Positions 56,258 through 64,000 of a stretch of DNA of 64,000 bases are shown piece after piece. Both the position numbers and the translations under genes were made by a program. Origin of the DNA: Neodontobutis hainanensis (taxonomy: Eukaryota > Chordata > Actinopteri > Gobiiformes > Odontobutidae); NCBI GenBank assembly GCA_024349245.1, contig JALDNG010000392.1, forward strand, positions 62,001 to 126,000. The letters are read 5' to 3'. The notes under the pieces were generated by a model. That model did no database searches. It worked only from the letters and a program-made list of their open reading frames with translations, and was not told where the DNA came from. Numbering within the stretch: position 1 is the stretch's first letter; the number at the start of each line of letters is the position of its first letter.

Positions 56258-56437
56258 TCCTTAACCTGTGTTAATGAAGTTGTGGCCCATCCAATTTGAT
56301 GTTTTTTAACAAATTGGGGGATTTCAGGTTTTGTACCATTGAGAAATGCATTTTTTAGCTGATTAGCGTGCAGGCTGGTTTCTGTATCGTCTTGTGTTAT
56401 TCCACTGTGTGTTAAACACTTATTTTAATCATTGGAA

Positions 56438-57184
56438 CTACACTAAGACTGATTCGTTGTCTTCCTGTTTGCAATGAGCAATCTTGGAATAATCAGCGCG
56501 CCCTTGATAATGTTCAACAATGGTAGTTAGGAGCATGTCTACTCTTGCTGTCCATTGGCCGTCTTTATATAATATTGTTTTAGCCTCAAACATAGGGTCC
56601 CAGCCTTCTTTTACTAAACACCAAACAGATTTTAACATAACTCGTGATGAGAGTTCTACTTCAAGAGTATCGAGATGATAACTTTCACACAGTCTTTTAA
56701 ACATTGTTTTAAATTCTCCTGTGTTTGTTTTTGGGTGAGGGATATCTGCTGTTGCTTCTTTTATATCTACTTCGGACCATGGTCGGTAGACTTGGACCTT
56801 TGCAGGTTGCTGACCTTGTCCAGCTCTAGGGTTTGGCATTTCTATCATTGGATATGTTTCTGTTTCGTTAACAGTTGTGTCTATGCCTGTCGAATATGTA
56901 AGAAATGGATTGTATGACTTACCACACCTTGTTGTATGTGCTTGATTTTGTGTGGCCAATGCCGGACATGGATCACGGGATTGTTGGGCGGAGGTATATG
57001 GCGTGGCAGAGCGAGGCAGAGGCTGAAGAGGGAGCGGTAGGGGCAGCGGGTGAGCCTGTGTTGGCTGTGTTAGCTGTGGCTCCTGCAGGTGCTCGTGCTG
57101 TGACAGCAGGGGGACCTTGTAGGGGCCCTTAAGGTCGTCATCCATCCGTTGACGAGAGGAGAAAGCATGTAAAGACGGATACAT
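56438..57184 (-). pseudogene. Retroviral gag (matrix/p12-like and capsid N-terminus)
   Basis: A 248-codon ORF. The first ~90 residues are rich in Pro, Leu and Gln (a long PLPLPLPLQPLP run). Then QVYRPWSEVDIKEATADIPH opens a gamma-type p30 capsid domain, followed by FKTMFKRLCESYHLD and a WTARVDMLL helix. The frame breaks at 56438; the rest of capsid (56437-56260) is degenerate. The start may be internal; the true matrix start is not evident. Confidence 0.65.
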
Positions 57185-57271
57185 TTGATTGATGTTTCTG
57201 GAGTTCTATTTTCTGTAACTTGACAAGTTTTTTTTTGTTTGTTTCTCAGCTATTTGTTTACGTTTTTCCTG

Positions 57272-59398
57272 GGGCCTGTTGCACAAAAGTAGAATTAAGA
57301 CATCCGGGATAAATGACTCAGCTGAGCTCAATAAAGCCAAAACATGTGCGTCCAGGCTTAATTGGTTGCACAAAGACCAAGCCAGGATGAGCAGACACGG
57401 ATTCATTAAGCCAGGTGAAACCAATCCTGGATAGGTGCGCGCTCACTCAAATAGACCCCGCCACAGATCACAGATTAACTGATTTACCATGGCAACTAGA
57501 GCCGCGTACTTTTCCCTGTCGGAAACACAAATCCTCATGGAGGCATACGAGGTGGTAAAAGATATAATTAAGAAGAAAGGCAACACCGCCACAGTGATAA
57601 AGCAAAGAGAAAAAGCGTGGCAAAGTATTGCAGACCGCCTGAATGCGTAAGTAGTGCAAAATTACAGACTCACCGCTTCGCTGAAACATCACAATTACAA
57701 ATCAAATATTTAATTCACATCTCCAAAAACGCAGTTGTACTGTAATTATGAAACGGTTACATTTTTATTGAAATGCACTGCATATATGAGTGAAATTGTG
57801 TAACGTAACTCCATCACACTGTAATAAAGCTATGATAAATTATTATTAAAGCCTTTCATTATTATTTTACGTTACTACGCTCAGTACGGTTTAATCTTAG
57901 CCGTTGTACTCTGCGTATGTTGTCCACCGTTTTTTTTTTGTGTTTCCCCTGCTTTTATTAATGTAAAGCAGCTTTGACAGAATGAAACAATTGTGAAAAG
58001 TGCTATATAAATAAAATTTTCTTGATTACATAGATGAGCTATAATAATGATCACTTTAATTTATATAGCGCCTTTCAAAGGAGCCAAGGTTGGTTGCTCA
58101 CTGCACTGCAAAAATGTCTGTCTTAGTATTTTTGTCTTGTTTTCTGTAAAAAAAAAAATATAAAAAAAAAATCTTAAATATTTTCTTGTGCTGTCCTCCA
58201 CAATGTGGACAGTGGTCGGCTGCTGAGTGACCAATATGTGTTGAATTATTTTAGTTAGTATGTGTGCTTTCAATTTAGGTAAAAAAAATCTTCCTGTGGC
58301 AGAGGAAATAGGGTTTATTTGGGTTGCGTTATTTATTTATTTATTTTTTTTGATGAATTTGGCCTCTTATGATGATGATGCGGTATACTGTGTGTAATAC
58401 AAGGCTGCATGGAGGCTACTGCATCCATTCATTTGTCTGTTCAGTTGATGTGTATGGATTTGTCCTGCATTTATTTTAGTGTGCAGACATGCAGGGTGTG
58501 TTATATACAGACCTTTGAATGTGTATGTATCATTTTGTATAATATGCTTTGATTCTGTGCTTTCCATCTTGTAGAGTCACTGTGACTTCAGTTTCGAAAG
58601 GAGCTGATAGTTTACCTGCTTTGTTTTGTCCTTATTCAATAAAGGAACATAATGTTACACATTGTGTTTTTATATTCATATGGAATGTGTATTTGTTTAT
58701 ATGACAGAGTACTAGGGCCCCACTGAGGAAAAAGGATAAAGTCATAAATTTATGAGGCTGGTTCTTTCTGCAGAAAAGCAACATATTCTTTTTACAGTTT
58801 TGATAGTTATGACAATGTGATACTTCATATTCTGGCACATCAGCATGTCTGTGTTTATGAAACCATACTGAAGTACAAATTCACGAAATGCCCCACATCT
58901 GTCATTTTAACAACTGTCCTCCTTTAAAACAACTGGTTACAATATTATGTCTTGTCTTTTTTTCCCTCTGTGGCCCTTATATTCTATCATTTTATATATA
59001 GCCTTATAGTCTATGGGAAACTGTAAATTATCTAATGATAGCAACATCATCTATACATCATTTATCCAAAATGATTGAAATTAATGATCACAAATGATTA
59101 AATAATGACAGTGGGTCTAGTTATGTGATAACAATGTATAGTGAGCAGTGAACGAATTATTTGTTTCCATTTGTGGTGACTACTGACTGACATTAGGGAT
59201 GAGATTAAATAGATCCTGGAATTTAGCCTGGTCTGGAGCAGGCTAGCTCCACAGAATAAATCTCCATGGTAATTTATACCATAACATATCATCCTACCCC
59301 CTATCCAGCTTTAGTGCAACCGGATTAGGGATCAATTGAGCCAGGATCACCAAGATATCCTGGCTTAAGCCCTTATCCTACTTTTGTGCAACAGGCCC
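57272..59398. mobile_element. PIF/Harbinger-like element, non-autonomous
   Basis: Ends GGGCCTGTTGCACAAAAGTA and its complement form inverted repeats. CTG occurs on both sides (57269-57271, 59399-59401), a 3-bp duplication. The interior keeps a Myb/SANT-type exon at 57489, but no DDE transposase was found in the remaining 1.7 kb. Short SINE/LINE-tail pieces (57960-58075) occur. It cuts the leader of the endogenous retrovirus. Confidence 0.75.
57489..57650 (+). CDS. Myb/SANT-like DNA-binding exon of the Harbinger-like element
   Basis: The ATG in a good context (ACCATGG) opens 53 codons: MATRAAYFSLSETQILMEAY, then IIKKKGNTATVIKQREKAWQ and IADRLNA. The spaced aromatic/Trp pattern and the KGNTAxxxKxRExxWQ string match the Myb/SANT-like protein carried by Harbinger transposons, which helps the transposase bind DNA. 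GTAAGT at 57647 is a good splice donor overlapping the stop, so this may be a first exon. No downstream exon was recognised. Confidence 0.55.
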   Translation: MATRAAYFSLSETQILMEAYEVVKDIIKKKGNTATVIKQREKAWQSIADRLNA

Positions 59399-59401
59399 CT
59401 G

Positions 59402-59930
59402 TTCTTCTGTGTGCTAAGTTTCGTCATCTGTTTGTATCACTGAGACACCTCTGAATAGCTACCACTCATTATGTAGCTTATAGAAAATATTTATATTTAT
59501 TTAAAAGGTACTTTTATTCTTCTGCATCCAATGCAGTTTTTCTTCTTTTAACGTGACACATAGTTTTTTATTAAAGTATTCTCACAGACTGTATAAGTAT
59601 TAAGAAAGTTAGTTTGTTTGCTTAAACTACATTACTTGTTTTAGTCTCACTTTTTGTTGTAATAGATCTTAACTAAAAACACATACTATAAGCGGGCTAT
59701 TTTCTCCTCGTCCCCTGTCGGACGGTTTTAATTCCTTTTAAATAAAATGAATTAAAAGCTGTTTTACCTTAATTGAAAGTTAATCGTCCTTTTAAAGTTA
59801 ATCTCCGTCACCTCGCCTCCGTGAGAGCCCGTCACAGCCTTCTCCTCCAGCGGAGCTGACCCATCTGCTCAAGGCGCAGCTTTTTGGGACTTACAACAAG
59901 AGCGTTGTTGCTATCCTGTGTAGTCAGATC
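59402..59930. other. No recognisable feature
   Basis: AT-rich DNA that may include the rest of the retroviral leader and the left edge of the integrase-like pseudogene. No LTR or gene was recognised. Confidence 0.4.
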
Positions 59931-60105
59931 CGTTGGTACATAGTTACCTAGTTTATCTTACACATCGACTAGTTCCTGAGAGAATGTTCGAAATGAATGT
60001 TTGTTTGGATGCACATGACTTTTTTGATGATTACACAAGCAGAAAGAACATTGCGCTTGTCTTGGATCCAGAAGATGTTGTGCAGAGAAGCGCAAGGAGA
60101 CTTAA

Positions 60106-62032
60106 GGCTGATTTATGCTTCTGCGTAGGGTGCGTGTAGAAGGTACGGTGTAGCATACGCAGTGACGTGTACCCTACGCCGTACCCTGACGCGCACCTCC
60201 TTCAAAATGTAAGTACGCGTCGCGACTACGCGGACCGCAGGATCTGTGATTGGTCGGCTTGGTAGTATCACGTTTCCTCCTACGCATTTCCGGAATGATC
60301 TTCTGCACTCTGGACCGCCCGCCATTTTTAAATTCCGAAATTCAGTGAAGAGCCAGCATGGAAATAGATCAAGTGACCGAGCGATTAATTGAAGAAGTGA
60401 GGAAATACAGCGATCTCCAACGTCGGTTTAGATGTAGCGAAGTACATAAAGAGATGGAAGAACTCTCGAGACAAGTACGTTCGTCTTTGTTAAAAACTTG
60501 CCACAAGGAGCGGGATTCCAGGAGGAAAAAAAAACCCAGCGTTTTATATATTCCTATCTTGGCTGGCACCTCATGTCAAACATCGGCTTACGGAGTCAAA
60601 CTTTGACGATAAGGTAAATAATGCACGTCCTTTGATGTACCTCTATTGTGTTTCGGTTAGCTAACTTAACTAGCAATGCTACCACACGGGTATTGATTTT
60701 TTGCAGAAATATTGTACCTGTGAGTCCAAAAGCATGTGTAATAGGTTGTAATTATATGTAATGGGTTGTAATTATGTAATATAATAGATTGTAATTTTAT
60801 TTGGCTTACAGAAAATACAAATGCAACAGTTTAGCATTTGCAATGTATGAATAAGCAGTTATTATAGCTCTATCTATCTATGAATTAACAATGAATGCAT
60901 CATCTTTTATGTATAACTTATACTATTAGCTATTTTTTTCATAATCACACTGGTTTGAAAAGAGAAAAGAAAAAGATGACTCAGTCCAAGTGCAAGTTGC
61001 TCGGTTGGAGGCTCAGTTGGAGAAACGGCGGGTGGAGCTCAACAGAAACTGTGTCAAGGCCAAACTGGACAAACTGTTGCAGATCTGCTGCGGAGGGTGC
61101 CGGAGGACCACAGAGCGCAGGCAATGCATATAGAAATGCACTGTATCTGCAGTTTGCACTTTTGCTTTTTTTAGTTATTTTTTTGTATATAGTTTGCACT
61201 TTATCTTTTTTATTTATTGTCTGTTCACACCAATTCATGCAGGTTATACTGTAGTTTGCATCATTTGTGAAGTTTCTCTTTTACATCTGTTTTAGATAAT
61301 AATTGTAGATCATTGCACATTAATACATTGCACTGTCATGCCCATATTTGTATGTACTTTACACTGTTTATTAAAAAAAATACTGCTGTTTCAAAAAATG
61401 TGTGAAGGTTATTGCAAATAAACATTAACTAATAGTAGCAGATGTGTCTGTGTTTGATCTTTTGCATCTATTTTCAATTTACAATTCAAGACCGTTGCAC
61501 CTGTTTTTTACTATCTTTTGCATCAAACAATATATGTATATAGTTTGAACCAATTATGTTGGTTCCTGCTGTATGCATATTTTATGGTTAAGGTTACAGT
61601 TAATTAAGATCTTACAGTTAATTTATTTGTATAGTTTGCTCTTTTGCATCTATTTCATGTAAACAATTATAGACCATTGCACCTTTACATGGTGCATTAT
61701 CTTATACATAGTTCGACCAATTGTATGTTTAGTACAAACTTAAAAAAATATCCCTCATGTAATTTATTGGTGCATTATATCTTACACCAATACAAGTTAC
61801 ACACCAGGTTGACCACGACACACAATGTTGTTTTGCCATGGCACAATTCCGTGGGGTGACTGAAATGTCGTTTCAAACACAGTGGAACCCGCTCGCGTCA
61901 ACTAGCGTTTCGGCGGTGTACTGCAGAGCAAAACAGACATACGCTGAAGTATAAATGCTCACGACGGCGTCGTCTACATGCGTAGCCTACGACGTACACT
62001 ACGGCGTACACCCGACGAAGTCTAAATCGGCC
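60106..62032. mobile_element. DNA transposon with GGCTGATTTA ends carrying a MADF-type ORF
   Basis: Ends GGCTGATTTATGCTTCTGCG and a mirrored CGACGAAGTCTAAATCGGCC are inverted repeats with some mismatch. TTAA lies on both sides (60102-60105, 62033-62036). Because TTAA is palindromic, a 3-bp TTA/TAA (Harbinger) or a 4-bp TTAA (Kolobok/piggyBac) duplication both fit. The subterminal regions have many TACGCAG/GTACGCC repeats. It keeps a MADF-type coding remnant but no transposase. Confidence 0.65.
60358..61130 (+). pseudogene. MADF/BESS-type DNA-binding ORF remnant
   Basis: The ATG at 60358 gives MEIDQVTERLIEEVRKYSDL, the start of a MADF domain. An internal loss follows. After a frame change near 60540, FYIFLSWLAPHVKHRL and TESNFDD (to about 60610) read as its usual continuation. 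A later exon-like stretch (about 60958-61110) in another frame reads QVQVARLEAQLEKRRVELNR, a coiled coil. Such proteins accompany Harbinger-type transposases. Frame breaks make this copy non-functional. Confidence 0.5.
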
Positions 62033-62478
62033 TTAAGAAGACGGCACTACAGTGTTCCCCGGACCAAATTTTATATAGCACATGTATGGGACCATCAATA
62101 TTATGTATATTTCTCAATATATTATAGTAAGCCGGAGATTGTCGCAGCATCCTTTATAAATGCTGTTAATGAGAAAGGAGGTTGCTTTAAACTATTAAGA
62201 TCTAATTTAGGCACCGAGAATGTCCTTGTAAATGGATTGCAGCATTTTGTACGAGAGGCCGAAAATGGCTTAGTTTATGGACGTGGTGTTTTTCAAGGAA
62301 AAAGTACTGCAAACCAAAGAACTGAAAGTTGGTGGGGGATCTACCGGAGACAGAACAATGAATACTGGAGGGGCTTGTTTATGGAGTTGTAGTCTGCGGG
62401 CGACTTCAATAGAGACAAGGAACTTATTCAGTTCTGCTTCATTGATATCATTCAGGTAATCTCTTATATTATCATATA

Positions 62479-62791
62479 CACTCACCTAAAGGATTATTAG
62501 GAACACAATACTAATACTGTGTTGAAATGGTTGTGCGTGAAAATACCAGTAACTGTGCAGATTGTGAAATACTCAAACCGGCCCGTCTGGCACCAACAAC
62601 CATGCCACGCTCAAAATTGCTTAAATCACCTTTTCTTTTCCCATTTTGTTATTCAGTTTGGAGTTCAGGAGATTGTCTTGACCAGGACCACACCCCTAAA
62701 TGCACTGAAGCAACTGCCATGTGATTGGTTGATTAGATTATTTCATTAATAAAAATTCAACAAGTGTCCCTAATAATCCTTTAGGTGAGTG
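62479..62791. mobile_element. Mariner-type MITE with TA duplication
   Basis: 313 bp. The left end CACTCACCTAAAGGATTATT and right end AATAATCCTTTAGGTGAGTG are perfect inverted repeats flanked by TA. The interior has no transposase. The minus-to-plus mirrored ends and TA target fit Tc1/mariner. Confidence 0.85.
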
Positions 62792-62920
62792 TATATTATG
62801 CCTTTTTTAGACTTTTTGGAATAGTTTACCATTTGCATTAGTATTTCACATTTTATGTAGGAAAACCTCTTCTACTTTGACTGCAGAGAACGCTTGGATT
62901 AGGTGTAACCATGGTTTAAT
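62792..62920. other. Spacer
   Basis: Short AT-rich sequence; nothing recognised. Confidence 0.4.
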
Positions 62921-63472
62921 AATAATAATAATAATAATACATTAAATTTATATAGTGCTTTTCAGGGGACACAAAGACACTTCACATACATAAAATACAT
63001 ACAACAGAAGAATAAACAAAACAACATATTGCAAAGGAGATTATGACAGGTTTCTTGAAAATGTGACTTTTTAACTGTTTCCATTGAGTCAGAGATTTGG
63101 ATTTGTGAAGGGAAGGAGTTCCAGAGGGTAGGCAAAGGCTCTGTCCACCAAGTTATGGTGCTTGGATTTGGTGATGGGGGTGAGGAGATTTTAGTCAGAG
63201 GATCAGAGACGACGTGGAGGGGCAATGTTGCTGAAGGAGATCTGAGTGGTATGGGGAGAAAGGTTATTGCGGGCTTTGTAGGTAATGAGGACCTTAAAGT
63301 GGATACGGTACTGAATGGGTAGCCAGTGGAGCTGTTGGAGGACGGGGGGTGATGTGTTCTCTAGAGCGGGTGTAGGTGAGTAACCGGGCAGCTAAGTTCT
63401 GAACATACTGAAGTCTCTGGAGGTCAAGGGAGGGGAGGCCGTAGAGAGAGTCCAGTCTAAAGCTTATTAAGG
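62921..63472 (-). repeat. LINE 3' fragment (L2-type), minus orientation
   Basis: The AAT-repeat tail (62922-62940) and TTTATATAGTGCTTTTC mark the 3' end. The 3'-UTR-like part runs to about 63290. The minus-strand frame then reads LQRLQYVQNLAARLLTYTRS (about 63360-63430), the C-terminal end of an L2-type RT. It is cut at about 63472 by the start of an L1 element. Confidence 0.65.
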
Positions 63473-63474
63473 TG

Positions 63475-64000
63475 TGGGACTTCCGGTTTGACGAGCATGG
63501 GGTAGAGACGCGTTTATCCACCACCCGCCTTTGTTCAACTTATTGAAACTACCTAACTGATTACCTTGATGTGAAACAACTTTGAGACCCTTCTATAGGT
63601 TTGCACTATCAACTTGTCCCGTCATGCCACCCAAATCTACTAAATTAGCTGAAAAGTTGGATTAGCTTAGACCACTAATATTCAGTCATGCAATTATCAA
63701 CCTATTGTATAATATCTGACCATGCACCTCTCTTACTAAAACTAAGCATACCCGGTGTTCTCCCAACCAGGCGGCTCTGGAGATTTAACTCTCTTCTTTT
63801 AAGTGACGACACCTTTACAAAATTTATCTCTGACCACATTTCACTGTTCATAGAAATTAATTTGACACCAGATGTTCCTATTTCATTGGTCTGGGAAGCT
63901 CTTAAAGCTTATCTTAGAGGTCAGGTGATTTCCTTCATGGCTAAAAAAAAACGGAATTCTGTTTCTAAGCAAAAACAATTGGAAAGACAAATCGCTGATC
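63475..64000 (+). pseudogene. L1-clade LINE: 5' end, ORF1 start fused to ORF2 by deletion
   Basis: GGACTTCCGG at about 63478 begins an L1-style 5' region. An ATG at 63625 opens MPPKSTKLAEK, the usual N-terminus of fish L1 ORF1. Within 40 bases the sequence jumps to ORF2, with SDHAPLLLKLSIPGV (end of endonuclease) and RRLWRFNSLLLSDD, then SLVWEALKAYLRGQVISF. The frame around the junction has stops. It runs off the window edge. Confidence 0.65.

Larger units (their letters stand above)
50386..57271 (-). mobile_element. Endogenous retrovirus, degenerate, gammaretrovirus-like gag and env
   Basis: Minus-strand order gag (57184-55981), protease (about 55850-55500), RT (about 55000-53860), integrase (53840-53024), env (52908-50745), then a 3' LTR-like block at 50386-50740. 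A single CCHC nucleocapsid and a CX6CC env motif fit gamma/epsilon-like retroviruses. The 5' LTR is not seen: the leader is cut by a Harbinger-like element at 57272, and nothing LTR-like was recognised beyond it. A hAT MITE sits in env and a SINE in integrase. RNase H and the integrase N-terminus are deleted. Confidence 0.8.
59975..62460 (+). pseudogene. DDE-integrase-core protein, pseudogene split by a DNA transposon
   Basis: The left part reads DFFDDYTSRKNIALVLDPED and QRSARRL up to 60105. After the insertion, RRRHYSVP and GPNFI, then FINAVNEKGGCFKLLRSNLG and GKSTANQRTESWW follow. This is the pattern of the integrase-core proteins that are multicopy in fish genomes. Two of the three expected catalytic positions are changed (HMYG where the family has H-x-D-G; RSNLGTEN where it has R-x-D-x-GTEN), while the Glu in NQRTESWW is kept. 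A stop and several frame changes also occur. The central part is deleted. Family role is unclear (retroelement-like integrase fold). Confidence 0.55.

Noticed and set aside
58061..58838. Minus-strand ORFs inside the Harbinger-like element
   Set aside because: Short, low-complexity, with no motif of a DDE transposase.

Overview
The window looks like repeat-rich nuclear DNA of a ray-finned fish, most likely a teleost. The grounds are one intron-bearing host gene with GT-AG exons, teleost-type tRNA-derived SINEs and CR1/L2-, RTE- and L1-type LINEs, and a dense stack of nested LTR and DNA transposons. Operons, ribosome binding sites, tRNA and rRNA genes and CRISPR arrays were not seen.

Layout. 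(1) 515-24647 is one old BEL/Pao retrotransposon (+ strand). Its RT has been split by a long-arm foldback DNA element (1678-2814, 8-bp target duplication). Its integrase has been split by a 13.2-kb env-bearing, retrovirus-like LTR element on the - strand (3740-16940, 4-bp duplication; gag, protease, RT, two RNase H modules, integrase, env). Its 3' LTR has been split by a Ty3/Gypsy element (17844-23808), whose own LTR carries an older solo LTR related to the env element. (2) BEL itself appears to sit in one copy of a DNA transposon with ~20-bp terminal repeats and no visible transposase. A second, inverted copy lies at 32484-35747. (3) 25.5-30.3 kb holds a solo LTR with a perfect 5-bp duplication, a ~1.9-kb minisatellite of 27-bp units, and a SINE.

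(4) 30303-41159 holds the one convincing host gene: six exons of an ICAM-like immunoglobulin-superfamily adhesion receptor (signal peptide plus three Ig-type domains). All splice phases agree, but no transmembrane or tail exon was found downstream. A possible THAP-domain exon (about 31770-31892) lies inside its first intron. (5) 41.2-50 kb is a pile of transposon relics: a hAT-like element immediately after the last ICAM exon, an LTR with primer-binding site, a Tc1/mariner relic, an RTE-like LINE and a nearly complete CR1/L2-superfamily LINE.

(6) 50.4-57.3 kb is a degenerate endogenous retrovirus with a gammaretrovirus-like gag and env (- strand), cut by a hAT MITE and a SINE. (7) 57.3-64 kb holds a Harbinger-like element with only a Myb/SANT exon, a DDE-integrase-like pseudogene split by an element that keeps only a MADF-type ORF, a mariner MITE, and LINE fragments running off the window edge.

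Except for the ICAM-like exons and possibly the THAP exon, nearly all protein-like sequence here is decayed transposon coding. The insertion order can be read from target duplications and broken reading frames.
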